This document shows positions 9,179 to 16,250 of a DNA stretch of 33,789 nt, one piece after another (the stretch's first letter is position 1; each line of letters starts with the position of its first letter). The notes beneath the pieces were generated by a model. That model did no database searches, had not been told where the DNA came from, and was given only the letters and a program-made list of their open reading frames with translations. A program made the translations under genes and the position numbers. This DNA comes from an uncultured Clostridia bacterium. Its GTDB lineage: Bacteria > Bacillota > Clostridia > Christensenellales > UBA1242. Where the stretch lies: positions 1 through 33,789 of the forward strand of contig CALVNN010000011.1 of the NCBI GenBank assembly GCA_944349765.1. Direction: 5' to 3'.

Positions 9179-9207
9179 CACATACTTTTGCACTCACGCA
9201 TACTATA
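9179..9207 (+). promoter_or_regulatory. sigma-K-like promoter for the coat-like gene
   Basis: CACA (9179-9182), 16 bases, CATACTATA (9199-9207). This fits the late mother-cell sigma-K pattern (mACm, about 16, CATAnnnTA) at every defined position. The predicted leader is about 35 bases and holds a small hairpin, TGAAGAT/ATCTTCA, before the AGGAGG. Confidence 0.5.
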
Positions 9208-9248
9208 TAGTGAAGATTTATATCTTCATAAAATAATAGGAGGAAAAA

Positions 9249-9893
9249 ATGTCTTTTTATACTAGTAATAGAACCACACTTTGCTGTCCTGGACCTATCA
9301 GTGGCAACCCTTTAAATGGACTATGTGAAAAAGTGTGTATACATACAACAAAAGTTTTTGATTCTTGTCTTAGACAAGTAGCTTTGGCTAATACTGAAGT
9401 CACTACTACTTTAGCTACTCCAACACCTACGGAGCCTTTGACCTTTGTCAGCGCCAACACCAATCCAAATGTAGAAACAACTGTAACTAATCTTATTGTA
9501 GATAGAATAGCTGACCGTCCAAATTATGCTCGTGTTAGCGGTACTGCTGTAATACCTTATATAGTTAATTTTACAGACGCTAACGGAATCGCAGGCTCTG
9601 CAACAGCTACGGTTGACGTGCCTTTTGACGTAATACTATTTGTGCCACAAGCATCTATTATTCCTTATAAAGTAGAGGCTTTTGGAGCATTAAATGCCAA
9701 TGTAGGTAGATGGGTATCAGGTACTACATTTATCTTAGACTTATGTATTACCCTAATAATAAGAGTCACAGTTGAGGCTGACTTATGTCTTCCAAGCTAC
9801 GGCTACTGTGAGATACCACCTTGCATAGAATTCACTCAAGATGTCTGTGCGGGCGTATTCGAATTGCCACTCTATCCAACAGCAATAAATTAG
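9249..9893 (+). CDS. Cys-rich putative spore-coat protein
   Basis: 214 aa. The N-terminus carries CCPGPISGNPLNGLCEKVC followed by a KVFDSCLRQ segment, a signature I associate with uncharacterised clostridial coat-like proteins. The middle is Thr/Val-rich beta sequence. The C-terminal part has further cysteines (DLCLPSYGYCEIPPC) and ends in a short tail. There is no signal peptide, as expected for a coat protein assembled from the mother-cell cytosol. AGGAGG lies six bases before the ATG. The sigma-K-like promoter and the neighbouring collagen-like gene support, but do not prove, a spore-coat or exosporium role. Confidence 0.7.
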   Translation: MSFYTSNRTTLCCPGPISGNPLNGLCEKVCIHTTKVFDSCLRQVALANTEVTTTLATPTPTEPLTFVSANTNPNVETTVTNLIVDRIADRPNYARVSGTAVIPYIVNFTDANGIAGSATATVDVPFDVILFVPQASIIPYKVEAFGALNANVGRWVSGTTFILDLCITLIIRVTVEADLCLPSYGYCEIPPCIEFTQDVCAGVFELPLYPTAIN

Positions 9894-9924
9894 TTTTTAA
9901 CAACAAAAAATACTGGTGTATATA

Positions 9925-9969
9925 TGAAGTGAACCCCGTTTTTGCACCACAAAAATAAAAACCACTTCA
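9925..9969. repeat. imperfect dyad 3' of the coat-like gene
   Basis: TGAAGTG (9925-9931) pairs with CACTTCA (9963-9969), and inner TTTTTG with CAAAAA. The left part, TGAAGTGAACCCCG, faintly resembles the ends of IS3/IS150-type elements. No transposase is nearby. It could be a relic end or simply an extra hairpin before the terminator. Confidence 0.35.
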
Positions 9970-9975
9970 ACAAAA

Positions 9976-10014
9976 GTGCCTCCTATGATACAATTATCAT
10001 AGGAGGTGTTTTTT
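9976..10014. terminator. strong terminator between coat-like gene and tRNA-Leu
   Basis: Perfect 12-bp stem CCTCCTATGATA / TATCATAGGAGG, loop CAAT, then T-tract (10009-10014) for the rightward gene. The leftward side has four T, so it can also end tRNA-Leu transcription. The 3' arm contains TAGGAGGTG, a Shine-Dalgarno look-alike with no ORF after it. Confidence 0.88.
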
Positions 10015-10016
10015 AC

Positions 10017-10103
10017 TGGTGCCGATGGCCGGAGTCGAACCGGCACGAGATTGCTCTCGACAGATTTTGAGTCTGTTGCGTCTGCCAATTTCACCACATC
10101 GGC
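10017..10103 (-). tRNA. tRNA-Leu(CAA), CCA end encoded
   Basis: 87 bases on the minus strand. Acceptor GCCGATG / CATCGGC, anticodon arm ACAGA-CTCAAAA-TCTGT with anticodon CAA (reads UUG), long type II variable arm CGAGAGCAATCTCG as expected for Leu, T arm GCCGGTTCGACTCCGGC, discriminator A and encoded CCA. Confidence 0.97.
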
Positions 10104-10125
10104 TCAAAAAAATATTGATAGTATT

Positions 10126-10154
10126 AATATATCATAAATAAATTATTAAATCAA
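10126..10154 (-). promoter_or_regulatory. sigma-A promoter of tRNA-Leu
   Basis: Minus strand TTGATT (10149-10154), 17 bases, TATATT (10126-10131), with TGA before the -10. The predicted start is about 15-20 bases before the mature tRNA 5' end. Confidence 0.65.
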
Positions 10155-10194
10155 GCCTTTTTAGATAAAATTGTCTTAAAAGGTTTCAAATTAT

Positions 10195-10220
10195 AAAAAA
10201 GACCTTTTTAAAAAGGTCTT
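10195..10220 (-). terminator. terminator of the tlyA-acyltransferase-membrane protein run
   Basis: A 22-base perfect palindrome built on AAGACCTTTTT / AAAAAGGTCTT (10199-10220), followed leftward by a T-tract. A second imperfect hairpin (AAGCCTTTTTAGA / TCTTAAAAGG, about 10154-10187) lies between it and the tRNA promoter. Confidence 0.85.
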
Positions 10221-10258
10221 AAAACTTTATTATAAACAAAACTATAAGCTAGTCTGTA

Positions 10259-10615
10259 TTATTCATTTCTTAATATATTATCGCTCTTTTCTATGATAAC
10301 ATTAGCATATTTTTCTTTTCTGGTTTGAAGTATTTTAGAAAATATTGGATAAGTAGTGCATACCATGGCAATACCCACTACCCCAACAACAATACCAAGT
10401 GCCATCAAATCGCCTATCACTTTCATAGCAAGACACATACCAAAGCCTAACACCAAAGTACCTATAATACCATAAGTATAGGCAAAGATATTAGCTGGAG
10501 TCTTCACCTTTTTGTCTAGAGCTTTTAACTCATCAAGTTGAGACTGTACTTCACCTTTTGCGGTATATTCACTTTTTATTTTTTCTACTAGTTTTAAATC
10601 TTTTTCATCTGTCAT
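10259..10615 (-). CDS. small two-TM membrane protein of an uncharacterised Firmicutes family
   Basis: 118 aa. The N-terminal charged helix contains LDELKALDKKVK, then two transmembrane segments (about residues 44-65 and 71-92), then a charged C-terminal helix. Members of this family are often labelled dihydropteridine reductase in databases, but nothing here looks enzymatic. It is a paralogue of the C-terminal part of the fused gene at 11435-12298: both share LxELKALDKKVK, the glycine-rich first TM helix and the Y-P-I segment after TM2. GGAGG lies seven bases before the ATG. A perfect palindromic terminator follows. Confidence 0.85.
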   Translation of the reverse strand: MTDEKDLKLVEKIKSEYTAKGEVQSQLDELKALDKKVKTPANIFAYTYGIIGTLVLGFGMCLAMKVIGDLMALGIVVGVVGIAMVCTTYPIFSKILQTRKEKYANVIIEKSDNILRNE

Positions 10616-10722
10616 ATAATTACCTCCGTTTTTTTTGACAGTTAATTATATGATATGATTATTTCTGTTTTATAAAATTAAGGTTATTATCATGTAATAG
10701 TTATGTTAAATAATTGTAAAAC

Positions 10723-11424
10723 CTAATCAACCTTTACATCTCTAAGCTCGTTAGCTCTATCACAGAGCATATTAGCAATGGTATCTCTATCGTCACCGTC
10801 TTTTATAAGCTCTGAATACTTAACTGGTTTATCCACAATAAAGACATTTTCTTCCTTCTTGTAATAGGTAACAAATATAGGCAAATCCATTCCCATTTTA
10901 TAACAAGCCTGTGCTAAAAGCATAAACCCACTATAAAACATTTTTAACTTATCAAAATAGCCTTCAGATGAGTCTTCAGGGAAGATGATAATATTGTTTT
11001 TATCTTGCAAAGTATTAATGCTTTCTTCTATAGAATTTTTAAACCTATGGTCTCTATACGTAGAAATAAGGTTTAACCCCTTATAAAAAAGGTAGGTCAA
11101 TGGTGAGACTACTAAGCAAGCCACCCTAGCCAAAAACAAATTCCAATGTTGTTTTTGATGATAAAATATTTTACTTTGATATTTATACAAGGGAATCAAA
11201 CCTTCATTCATCTCGTGAGTACCCCAAAATCTAAAAGGTCTGTCAAAGTACAATTCAAATTTCAAAGGTGCCAGCTTACCCACATGGTTACTCAAGATTA
11301 TTGACTGCTCTTCGACACGCTCTCCTAGATAAATGAATTTTGGTCGACGGACAAAAATTCGCAAAAATCCACATAAAAGCCGATGTCCTTTTTTCCTTAA
11401 AGGTGTTTGCTTTTTATTATTCAT
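10723..11424 (-). CDS. PlsC-like acyltransferase family protein with altered motif I
   Basis: 233 aa, resembling 1-acyl-sn-glycerol-3-phosphate acyltransferase-like proteins of Firmicutes. The first block is SNHVGKLAPLKFELYF followed by FRFWGTHEMNEG. The third block is NIIIFPEDSSEGY instead of the usual FPEGTRS. The catalytic NHxxxxD motif has Ala where Asp is expected (NHVGKLA), so ordinary phosphatidate synthesis is doubtful. A hydrophobic segment lies near residues 105-125 (RVACLVVSPLTYLFY). GAGG is about nine bases before the ATG; the gene begins 11 bases after the fused gene and is probably co-transcribed with it. Confidence 0.8.
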   Translation of the reverse strand: MNNKKQTPLRKKGHRLLCGFLRIFVRRPKFIYLGERVEEQSIILSNHVGKLAPLKFELYFDRPFRFWGTHEMNEGLIPLYKYQSKIFYHQKQHWNLFLARVACLVVSPLTYLFYKGLNLISTYRDHRFKNSIEESINTLQDKNNIIIFPEDSSEGYFDKLKMFYSGFMLLAQACYKMGMDLPIFVTYYKKEENVFIVDKPVKYSELIKDGDDRDTIANMLCDRANELRDVKVD

Positions 11425-11434
11425 TAATTAAACC

Positions 11435-12298
11435 TCATTTGTTCGTTTTTTCATCTTTCGAATTTAACAATTCATCACTAAGTCTTATAATATCTGATGA
11501 ATATTTATTTTTTAAATATTTTGAAAGATGTATCGCAATAGGATATGCTAGACACATAATCAATATGCCAAGTAGTCCAACGACTACACCCCATACTATT
11601 ATACTAAATTCAAGAATAAATGCAAGACCTAATCCAAAAATTAATACACCAATGACACCACAAGTGATGGAAAAAATTTTAGGGATATTTTTTACTTTTT
11701 TGTCTAAAGCCTTAAGTTCATTAAGTTTAGAATCACTTTCGCTATTAATATACTTATTTCTTATGCGTTCTATCTCTTTTCGTTCCTCGCTACTAGGGGC
11801 AGAATAGACAAGAGCGAGTTTCAATCCATTACCCTCTACAGAATGAGACGTATCTCTTTGATAGAATTTTTCAAATATCCTTTCTCCTACTTCACTGGAA
11901 ATACCACACCCTGTGTCTTGAACTTTTATTGTGGCGTGAGTCTTATCACTTTTAAGACTAATACTAATTTTACCACCTTCGTCTGTAAACTTAATTGCAT
12001 TAGAAATAAGATTGTTAAATACAATTTCAAGCAAATTGCTAGAAGTTACTATTTTCATCTCGTCTATATCACAATCTAAGTTTAATTGTTTCCTTTCAAA
12101 TAGATCTTCAAAGGATAGAATGGATAGCCTCAAAAGTTCTGCCAAATCCACCTCCTCAATCTCAGGGACTATTTGTTGAGTCTCTAACTTATTAAGCTTG
12201 AGGATATTCGTTATTAAGTCTGATAGCTTTTTTGTCTGCAAAACCAGTCCTTTCAAAGAGTATTGTTTTTCTGACTCACTTATATTCTTTTTTTGCAA
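11435..12298 (-). pseudogene. histidine-kinase fragment fused in frame to a small membrane protein
   Basis: The 287-codon frame has two unrelated parts. Residues about 1-164 are the middle of a sensor histidine kinase: the end of the dimerisation helix (LSDLITNILKLNKLE) and an ATPase domain with N box NNLISNAIKFT (95-105), G1 box DTGCGI (128-133), F box FEKFYQRD (142-149) and a G2 box that breaks off at GNGLKLALV. The sensor, the H box with its phospho-accepting His and the kinase end are missing. Residues about 168-287 are a paralogue of the 118-aa protein at 10259. The only start is a TTG five bases after the tlyA stop codon, with no ribosome binding site. Best read as deletion debris; residual expression by coupling to tlyA cannot be excluded. 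Confidence 0.75.
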
Positions 12299-12303
12299 AG
12301 TCT

Positions 12304-13080
12304 TTACATAAGCTCGCTAAAAGCTTGCTCTATAACCTCTTTTATATTTGTAAAACTACAATTTGTCTTACTAAACAAAGCTAAGTACTCTATATTACCA
12401 TCACCACCTTTTATTGGTGAATAAGTAAAATTATCTAAATAAAATCCAGCTTTGTTAAACGCACCTACTACAGATGTCACCACATCATAATGTATTATTT
12501 TACTTTTTATAACGCCTTTATATCTAGAGGCTATTTCTTTACCGCATTCAAACTGAGGTTTAATTAAACAAACTATTTGCGAAATATTTTTTAATGTGGA
12601 TAATTTTTCTAATAACTTTGTCACAGAAATGAATGAAACGTCAATGCTTACAATATCAGCATCATCTAATATTTCACTATCCAAATATCTAAAATCCGTA
12701 TCCTCGTACAGTAACACTTGAGGATTATCCCTCAAAGTCTTATGCATTTGATTTACACCCACATCCACAGCAATAACTTTACCTACACCATGTTGTAAGG
12801 CACAATCTGTAAAGCCACCCGTCGACGAGCCTATATCAAGCAAGACACGCCCCTTTAGATTTATATCAAAGGCTTGTAACGCTTTCTCTAATTTTAGCCC
12901 ACCTTTAGACACATATTTTAATTGCTCTTTACACTCTATTAAGGTGTTATCATTCACCTCATATGAGGGCTTATCAATGCAAATTCCGTCGCAAAATACT
13001 TTGCCATTTAGTATAGCATCTTTTGCTTTATTTCTACTTTCAAAAATATTTCTTTTTACCAGTTCCAAATCCAATCTCAT
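12304..13080 (-). CDS. tlyA: TlyA family rRNA (cytidine-2'-O)-methyltransferase / hemolysin-like
   Basis: TlyA-type proteins join an S4 RNA-binding domain to an FtsJ/RrmJ methyltransferase fold and 2'-O-methylate rRNA in characterised members. From ATG 13080 the protein is 258 aa and starts MRLDLELVKR, as expected. The S4 domain covers about residues 1-60, then KYVSKGGLKLEKAL, the SAM motif LLDIGSSTGGFTDCAL, the VDVG motif, and the SIDVSFIS and LIKPQFECG motifs. A TTG at 13101 would add seven residues but lacks family support. AGGT lies about eight bases before the ATG. In many clostridia tlyA sits near recN, nadK and argR, but none is here. Confidence 0.93.
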   Translation of the reverse strand: MRLDLELVKRNIFESRNKAKDAILNGKVFCDGICIDKPSYEVNDNTLIECKEQLKYVSKGGLKLEKALQAFDINLKGRVLLDIGSSTGGFTDCALQHGVGKVIAVDVGVNQMHKTLRDNPQVLLYEDTDFRYLDSEILDDADIVSIDVSFISVTKLLEKLSTLKNISQIVCLIKPQFECGKEIASRYKGVIKSKIIHYDVVTSVVGAFNKAGFYLDNFTYSPIKGGDGNIEYLALFSKTNCSFTNIKEVIEQAFSELM

Positions 13081-13120
13081 TATCTTTACCTGTAAAAACA
13101 ACTGTAATTTTTATTTAATA

Positions 13121-13129
13121 AGTATAACA
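13121..13129 (-). promoter_or_regulatory. extended -10 promoter for tlyA
   Basis: Minus strand TGTTATACT with a poor -35 (TTGCTT, 17 bases upstream). The leader is about 35 bases. Confidence 0.45.
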
Positions 13130-13151
13130 TTTAAAGTCGTATAAAGCAAAT

Positions 13152-13178
13152 AAAAAACACAAGTCCTACCCGACTTGT
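13152..13178 (-). terminator. terminator of the secreted acidic protein gene
   Basis: Minus strand stem ACAAGTC / GACTTGT with loop GGGTAG, followed by GTTTTTT. Confidence 0.85.
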
Positions 13179-13188
13179 ATTTTCGTTA

Positions 13189-13827
13189 TTAAACATCTAT
13201 TGATACTGGCTTTTTATTTTTCTGTGGATGTGCTGGCATATTCTTTATATCGTCTTTGTCAAAATCAAAAGCAAGATTTTCTTTCTTTTCTGGTACTAAA
13301 GTTGTATTTGGTTTATTCATTTCAATTTCATTTGAATTTTCAAAAGCTAAGTTTTGTTGCTTTTCCATTTCTGGCTTATCACATTCTGGTTTGTCAGCTC
13401 TAGGTCTTTTTTGTGTATCTTTTACCTTATCGTCTTGTTCACCGTTAATGGATACCCATTTATTAGGATCGTTAGTTGTGGCTGTTTCCTTCAACTCCTC
13501 TATAGCTATAGGATTAAAGGTAGAATGCTCAGTTTGATCATTCTCTGTAGTCTCTATATCTTGAATATTTACCCAAGCACTTTCTAAATCAGCTTCAACT
13601 AAAGGTTTATTGTATAAGGTTGCCTTAGCATTGTCTTTTTCTTCGGCTTCCTTTATTTTTTGTTTTTCCTCTTCGCTTAGGATAGATTCCTGTACAGTAG
13701 TTTCTTTTACATTCTTTATGCTCGGATTACCATCATTTTCTGGATTACCACTTACTGGAAATACTGCCGGCAATAAGAAAACAAATAATAACGCCATAAA
13801 TATACCAAATTTTAAAAATTTCTTCAT
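13189..13827 (-). CDS. secreted or membrane-tethered acidic low-complexity protein
   Basis: 212 aa, no family recognised. The N-terminus is a signal peptide or anchor (MKKFLKFGIFMALLFVFLLP, then AVFPVSG). The rest is hydrophilic and probably disordered, rich in E, K, N, D and P. A short phrase is repeated: ENLAFDFDKDD and QNLAFENSNE, and AWVNIQDIETTENDQTE and KWVSINGEQDD. Cysteine is almost absent outside one DKPECDKPE stretch. AGGAGG lies six bases before the ATG; a clean terminator follows. Role unknown; export to the envelope is the only supported statement. Confidence 0.8.
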   Translation of the reverse strand: MKKFLKFGIFMALLFVFLLPAVFPVSGNPENDGNPSIKNVKETTVQESILSEEEKQKIKEAEEKDNAKATLYNKPLVEADLESAWVNIQDIETTENDQTEHSTFNPIAIEELKETATTNDPNKWVSINGEQDDKVKDTQKRPRADKPECDKPEMEKQQNLAFENSNEIEMNKPNTTLVPEKKENLAFDFDKDDIKNMPAHPQKNKKPVSIDV

Positions 13828-13902
13828 AAATTACCTCCTATCATAAATAGGTTGTATCAAAAAAAGAATTTTATGTAATTTTTTTTAATTTATTTGTTTT
13901 TA

Positions 13903-13931
13903 TTGATTTATACTTCAAGTTTTACTATACT
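13903..13931 (+). promoter_or_regulatory. sigma-A promoter of the TrmH-like gene
   Basis: TTGATT (13903-13908), 17 bases, TATACT (13926-13931). Leader of about 53 bases to ATG 13991. Confidence 0.65.
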
Positions 13932-13990
13932 TAAAATATAAAAGCATATACTATTTGCATTAATTTTAAGTAAGGTAAGAGGTAAAAATT

Positions 13991-14530
13991 ATGACACATC
14001 AATTAACAAAAAAGGAATTAAGGGAAACTAAAAGTAAAAGAGTTGATTTTCAATCAATACCAAGAAATAACATCTACATAATATTAGATAGTTTAAAATG
14101 TGCACATAACATTGGCTGTATTTTACGACTTGCGGATTGTTTGCTGGTCAAAAAAGTTTTTATCTGTGGCGACACTATTTTACCGCCAAATAGAAAGATA
14201 AAAGCCGGTTCAAGAGGTGCCGAAAAGTGGGTACCTTGGCAATACGAAAAAGATGCAACTAAAATAACTAAAGAGCTTAAGTCTCAAGGCATTGAAATAG
14301 TCGCTGTTGAAGTAACCGATAATAGTTTGGATTATAGAAAATATAAGCCCCAAGAGGCTGTCTGTCTGATATTTGGAAGAGAATATGATGGGGTATCACA
14401 AGAGCTTATAGATTTAGCAGATGTTAGTATTCATTTACCCTTGCTTGGAATGTCTAATTCTCTTAACGTGTCCACCGCTGCAAGCGTAATTTTGTATGAC
14501 GTATACGCAAAACAAAATGCTAAGTCTTAA
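13991..14530 (+). CDS. TrmH/SpoU family RNA 2'-O-ribose methyltransferase
   Basis: 179-aa SPOUT-fold enzyme that methylates a ribose 2'-OH in tRNA or rRNA with S-adenosylmethionine. The three SpoU motifs are present in order: motif 1 NIGCILRLAD, motif 2 IFGREYDGVSQELIDLAD and motif 3 LPLLGMSNSLNVSTAASVILY, which together make the trefoil-knot cofactor site. It lacks the L30e-like N-terminal domain of rRNA-type relatives, so it is a compact TrmH-type protein; the target nucleotide is not deducible. AGAGGT lies seven bases before the ATG. It has its own promoter and terminator. Confidence 0.92.
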   Translation: MTHQLTKKELRETKSKRVDFQSIPRNNIYIILDSLKCAHNIGCILRLADCLLVKKVFICGDTILPPNRKIKAGSRGAEKWVPWQYEKDATKITKELKSQGIEIVAVEVTDNSLDYRKYKPQEAVCLIFGREYDGVSQELIDLADVSIHLPLLGMSNSLNVSTAASVILYDVYAKQNAKS

Positions 14531-14543
14531 ATTTTAAAAAGGC

Positions 14544-14582
14544 AAAAAAATATTCGCTATTTAGCTTTAGCGAATATTTTTT
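14544..14582. terminator. bidirectional terminator between trmH-like gene and murB
   Basis: Perfect stem AAAAAATATTCGCTA / TTAGCGAATATTTTTT around a short loop. It ends both converging genes. Confidence 0.9.
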
Positions 14583-14583
14583 A

Positions 14584-15477
14584 TTAATTTTCTATTATCT
14601 TGACTTCAGGCTCTAATCTTACTTTAAACTTTTTATACACTTTCTTTTGAATAACTTTCATCAGTTTACATACTTCTTTGCCTGTCGCTTGCCCATTATT
14701 AACTATGACATTAGCATGCTCATTAGAAACGAGAGCATCCCCGAAAGAAAAACCTTTCAAACCCGTTTGCTCTATCAAATACCCAGCTGGCTTATCTTGA
14801 TTTTTAAACACGCTTCCTGCACTGTATCCTTTAGCAGACTTAGACCTTCTAAGAGCTAAAAATTCTTCGGTTTTTTGCTTAATGGTAGATACATTGCCAT
14901 AAGGTAAAAATAATACAACGCGAATTATAACACAGTCGCCAAAATTACTTTTTCTATACTCAAAACCGCAATCTTTATTTAACACCGTATGGACGCTCAA
15001 ATCTTTATAATATGTTACTTTATGTACAACACTACTCATAGAACTGCTATTCGCACCAGCATTCATAAGGACTGCTCCACCTATTGTACCTGGTATACCT
15101 ACCGCCCACTCTAATCCACTTGCCCCCATTTTAATACATTTATGTACTACTTTTGACAAAGGCACTCCGGCAAATACAGAGACAAGATATCCGTCTGTTT
15201 TTGGGAAAAAACGAATATCCTCACCACTTAAATGGATAATTGCCTTATCTATAAACTTTGACTTAAAAATTACATTACTACCATTACCTAAAATAATATA
15301 ATTTTCCTTTACCGCATCAAGTAAACTGATAGTTTTTATTAACATCTTGTCGTTGTTTACTGTGAAAAAATGTTTAGCCACACAAGGTAAATGCATTGTA
15401 TTAAAATTGGTTAATTCCTGGTCTGAGCTGATATTATCTTCTGGTAATATTTTATGTATAAAATCTAAATTCTTCAT
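14584..15477 (-). CDS. murB: UDP-N-acetylenolpyruvoylglucosamine reductase MurB
   Basis: MurB is the FAD enzyme that reduces UDP-GlcNAc-enolpyruvate with NADPH to UDP-MurNAc in cytosolic peptidoglycan synthesis. The 297 aa have the FAD-binding GNGSN (64-68) and GIPGTIGGA (127-135) motifs, the catalytic Ser in SAGSVFKN (219-226), and a C-terminal Glu in RLEPEVKII. The length and absence of the extra E. coli-type insert suit the type II form of Firmicutes. There is no Shine-Dalgarno sequence before ATG 15477; instead a -10-like TACAAT lies five bases upstream, suggesting a leaderless message. It is not clustered with other mur genes here. Confidence 0.95.
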   Translation of the reverse strand: MKNLDFIHKILPEDNISSDQELTNFNTMHLPCVAKHFFTVNNDKMLIKTISLLDAVKENYIILGNGSNVIFKSKFIDKAIIHLSGEDIRFFPKTDGYLVSVFAGVPLSKVVHKCIKMGASGLEWAVGIPGTIGGAVLMNAGANSSSMSSVVHKVTYYKDLSVHTVLNKDCGFEYRKSNFGDCVIIRVVLFLPYGNVSTIKQKTEEFLALRRSKSAKGYSAGSVFKNQDKPAGYLIEQTGLKGFSFGDALVSNEHANVIVNNGQATGKEVCKLMKVIQKKVYKKFKVRLEPEVKIIEN

Positions 15478-15482
15478 ACACT

Positions 15483-15512
15483 ATTGTATGCAAAAAAATC
15501 AAAATTCGTTAA
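15483..15512 (-). promoter_or_regulatory. promoter abutting the murB start codon
   Basis: Minus strand TTAACG (15507-15512), 18 bases, TACAAT (15483-15488). Transcription should begin at about the A of the ATG (15477), leaving no 5' leader. Confidence 0.4.
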
Positions 15513-15513
15513 G

Positions 15514-15567
15514 AAAAAATACCGCCTTTAGTAGCTCTACTTAGAGCCACATAAAAGGCAAGTATTT
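15514..15567 (-). terminator. terminator of the RadC-like gene
   Basis: Branched hairpin on the minus strand: outer arms AATACTTGCCTTTT and AAAGGCGGTATT, inner hairpin GCTCT/AGAGC, then a T-tract. It isolates murB from the upstream gene. Confidence 0.75.
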
Positions 15568-16247
15568 TATTCTTTATTTAACATCTTTGATAATCTAAAA
15601 CTAAATACATCATTATGAGCTACTATAATATGATCCGAAAATTCTATACCCAAGCTCTCAATCGCTCTGACAAGTTCTTTCGTAGCATCAATATCACCTT
15701 GAGATGGATAAGCCACACCTTGTATGTGATTGTGAGCAAATATAACTCTAGCTGGTAGATATACTAAAATCTGCCGTATTATATCTTTTATATCAATATT
15801 TATAGTATCCAAATTACCATGAGCTACATTTAGCAAGGTAATAATTCTGTCATTTTTATCTAAACAAAGTACATACAGCTCTTCCTTATTCAATGTATCT
15901 AATAAATCTAAGAAATAGTCCATTGCATCACGAATAGTATCTATCTTATTATTTTTAGTCGCTTTACTTTGTTTGTAACGTTTGACAATCTTGGGGATAA
16001 GAGTTAGAAAACTAGCACTAACTGGTCCTAACCCCTCGACCTTAAGTAAACTCTTCTCATCAGCATCTAGCACATTAGACAAAGAGCCAAATCTTTTGAT
16101 TAACTTATGTGCAACCGGATTCATATTTGATCTAACTACTGTATAATTTAGTATAAGTTCTAATACTTCGTGTTCACTAAGTGTATCAATATCTTCTTTT
16201 GCTTTATCTCTTAATCTTTGCTTATGTCCACTATGTAAATTATCCAT
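15567..16247 (-). CDS. RadC-like JAB-domain protein
   Basis: 226 aa of the RadC/YicR (DUF2466) family. A helix-hairpin-helix region (KVEGLGPVSASFL, about 69-81) precedes a JAB1/MPN-like metalloprotease fold. The metal-site residues are in order: E122/E123, HNH (172-174), S182 and D185 in PSQGDID. Family members are common near DNA-processing and mobile genes, but their activity is unproven. The start lies three bases after the stop of the M6 protease gene with AAGG nearby, so it is probably translated from the same message by coupling. A branched terminator follows. Confidence 0.9.
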   Translation of the reverse strand: MDNLHSGHKQRLRDKAKEDIDTLSEHEVLELILNYTVVRSNMNPVAHKLIKRFGSLSNVLDADEKSLLKVEGLGPVSASFLTLIPKIVKRYKQSKATKNNKIDTIRDAMDYFLDLLDTLNKEELYVLCLDKNDRIITLLNVAHGNLDTINIDIKDIIRQILVYLPARVIFAHNHIQGVAYPSQGDIDATKELVRAIESLGIEFSDHIIVAHNDVFSFRLSKMLNKE

Positions 16248-16250
16248 ATC

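Noticed and set aside
9897..10097. 66-codon leftward frame over the tRNA region
   Set aside because: It lies across tRNA-Leu and a terminator; the apparent peptide start is translated tRNA sequence.
11340..11807. Rightward 155-codon frame opposite the acyltransferase/fusion junction
   Set aside because: Antisense to recognisable domains on the other strand and lacking a ribosome binding site.
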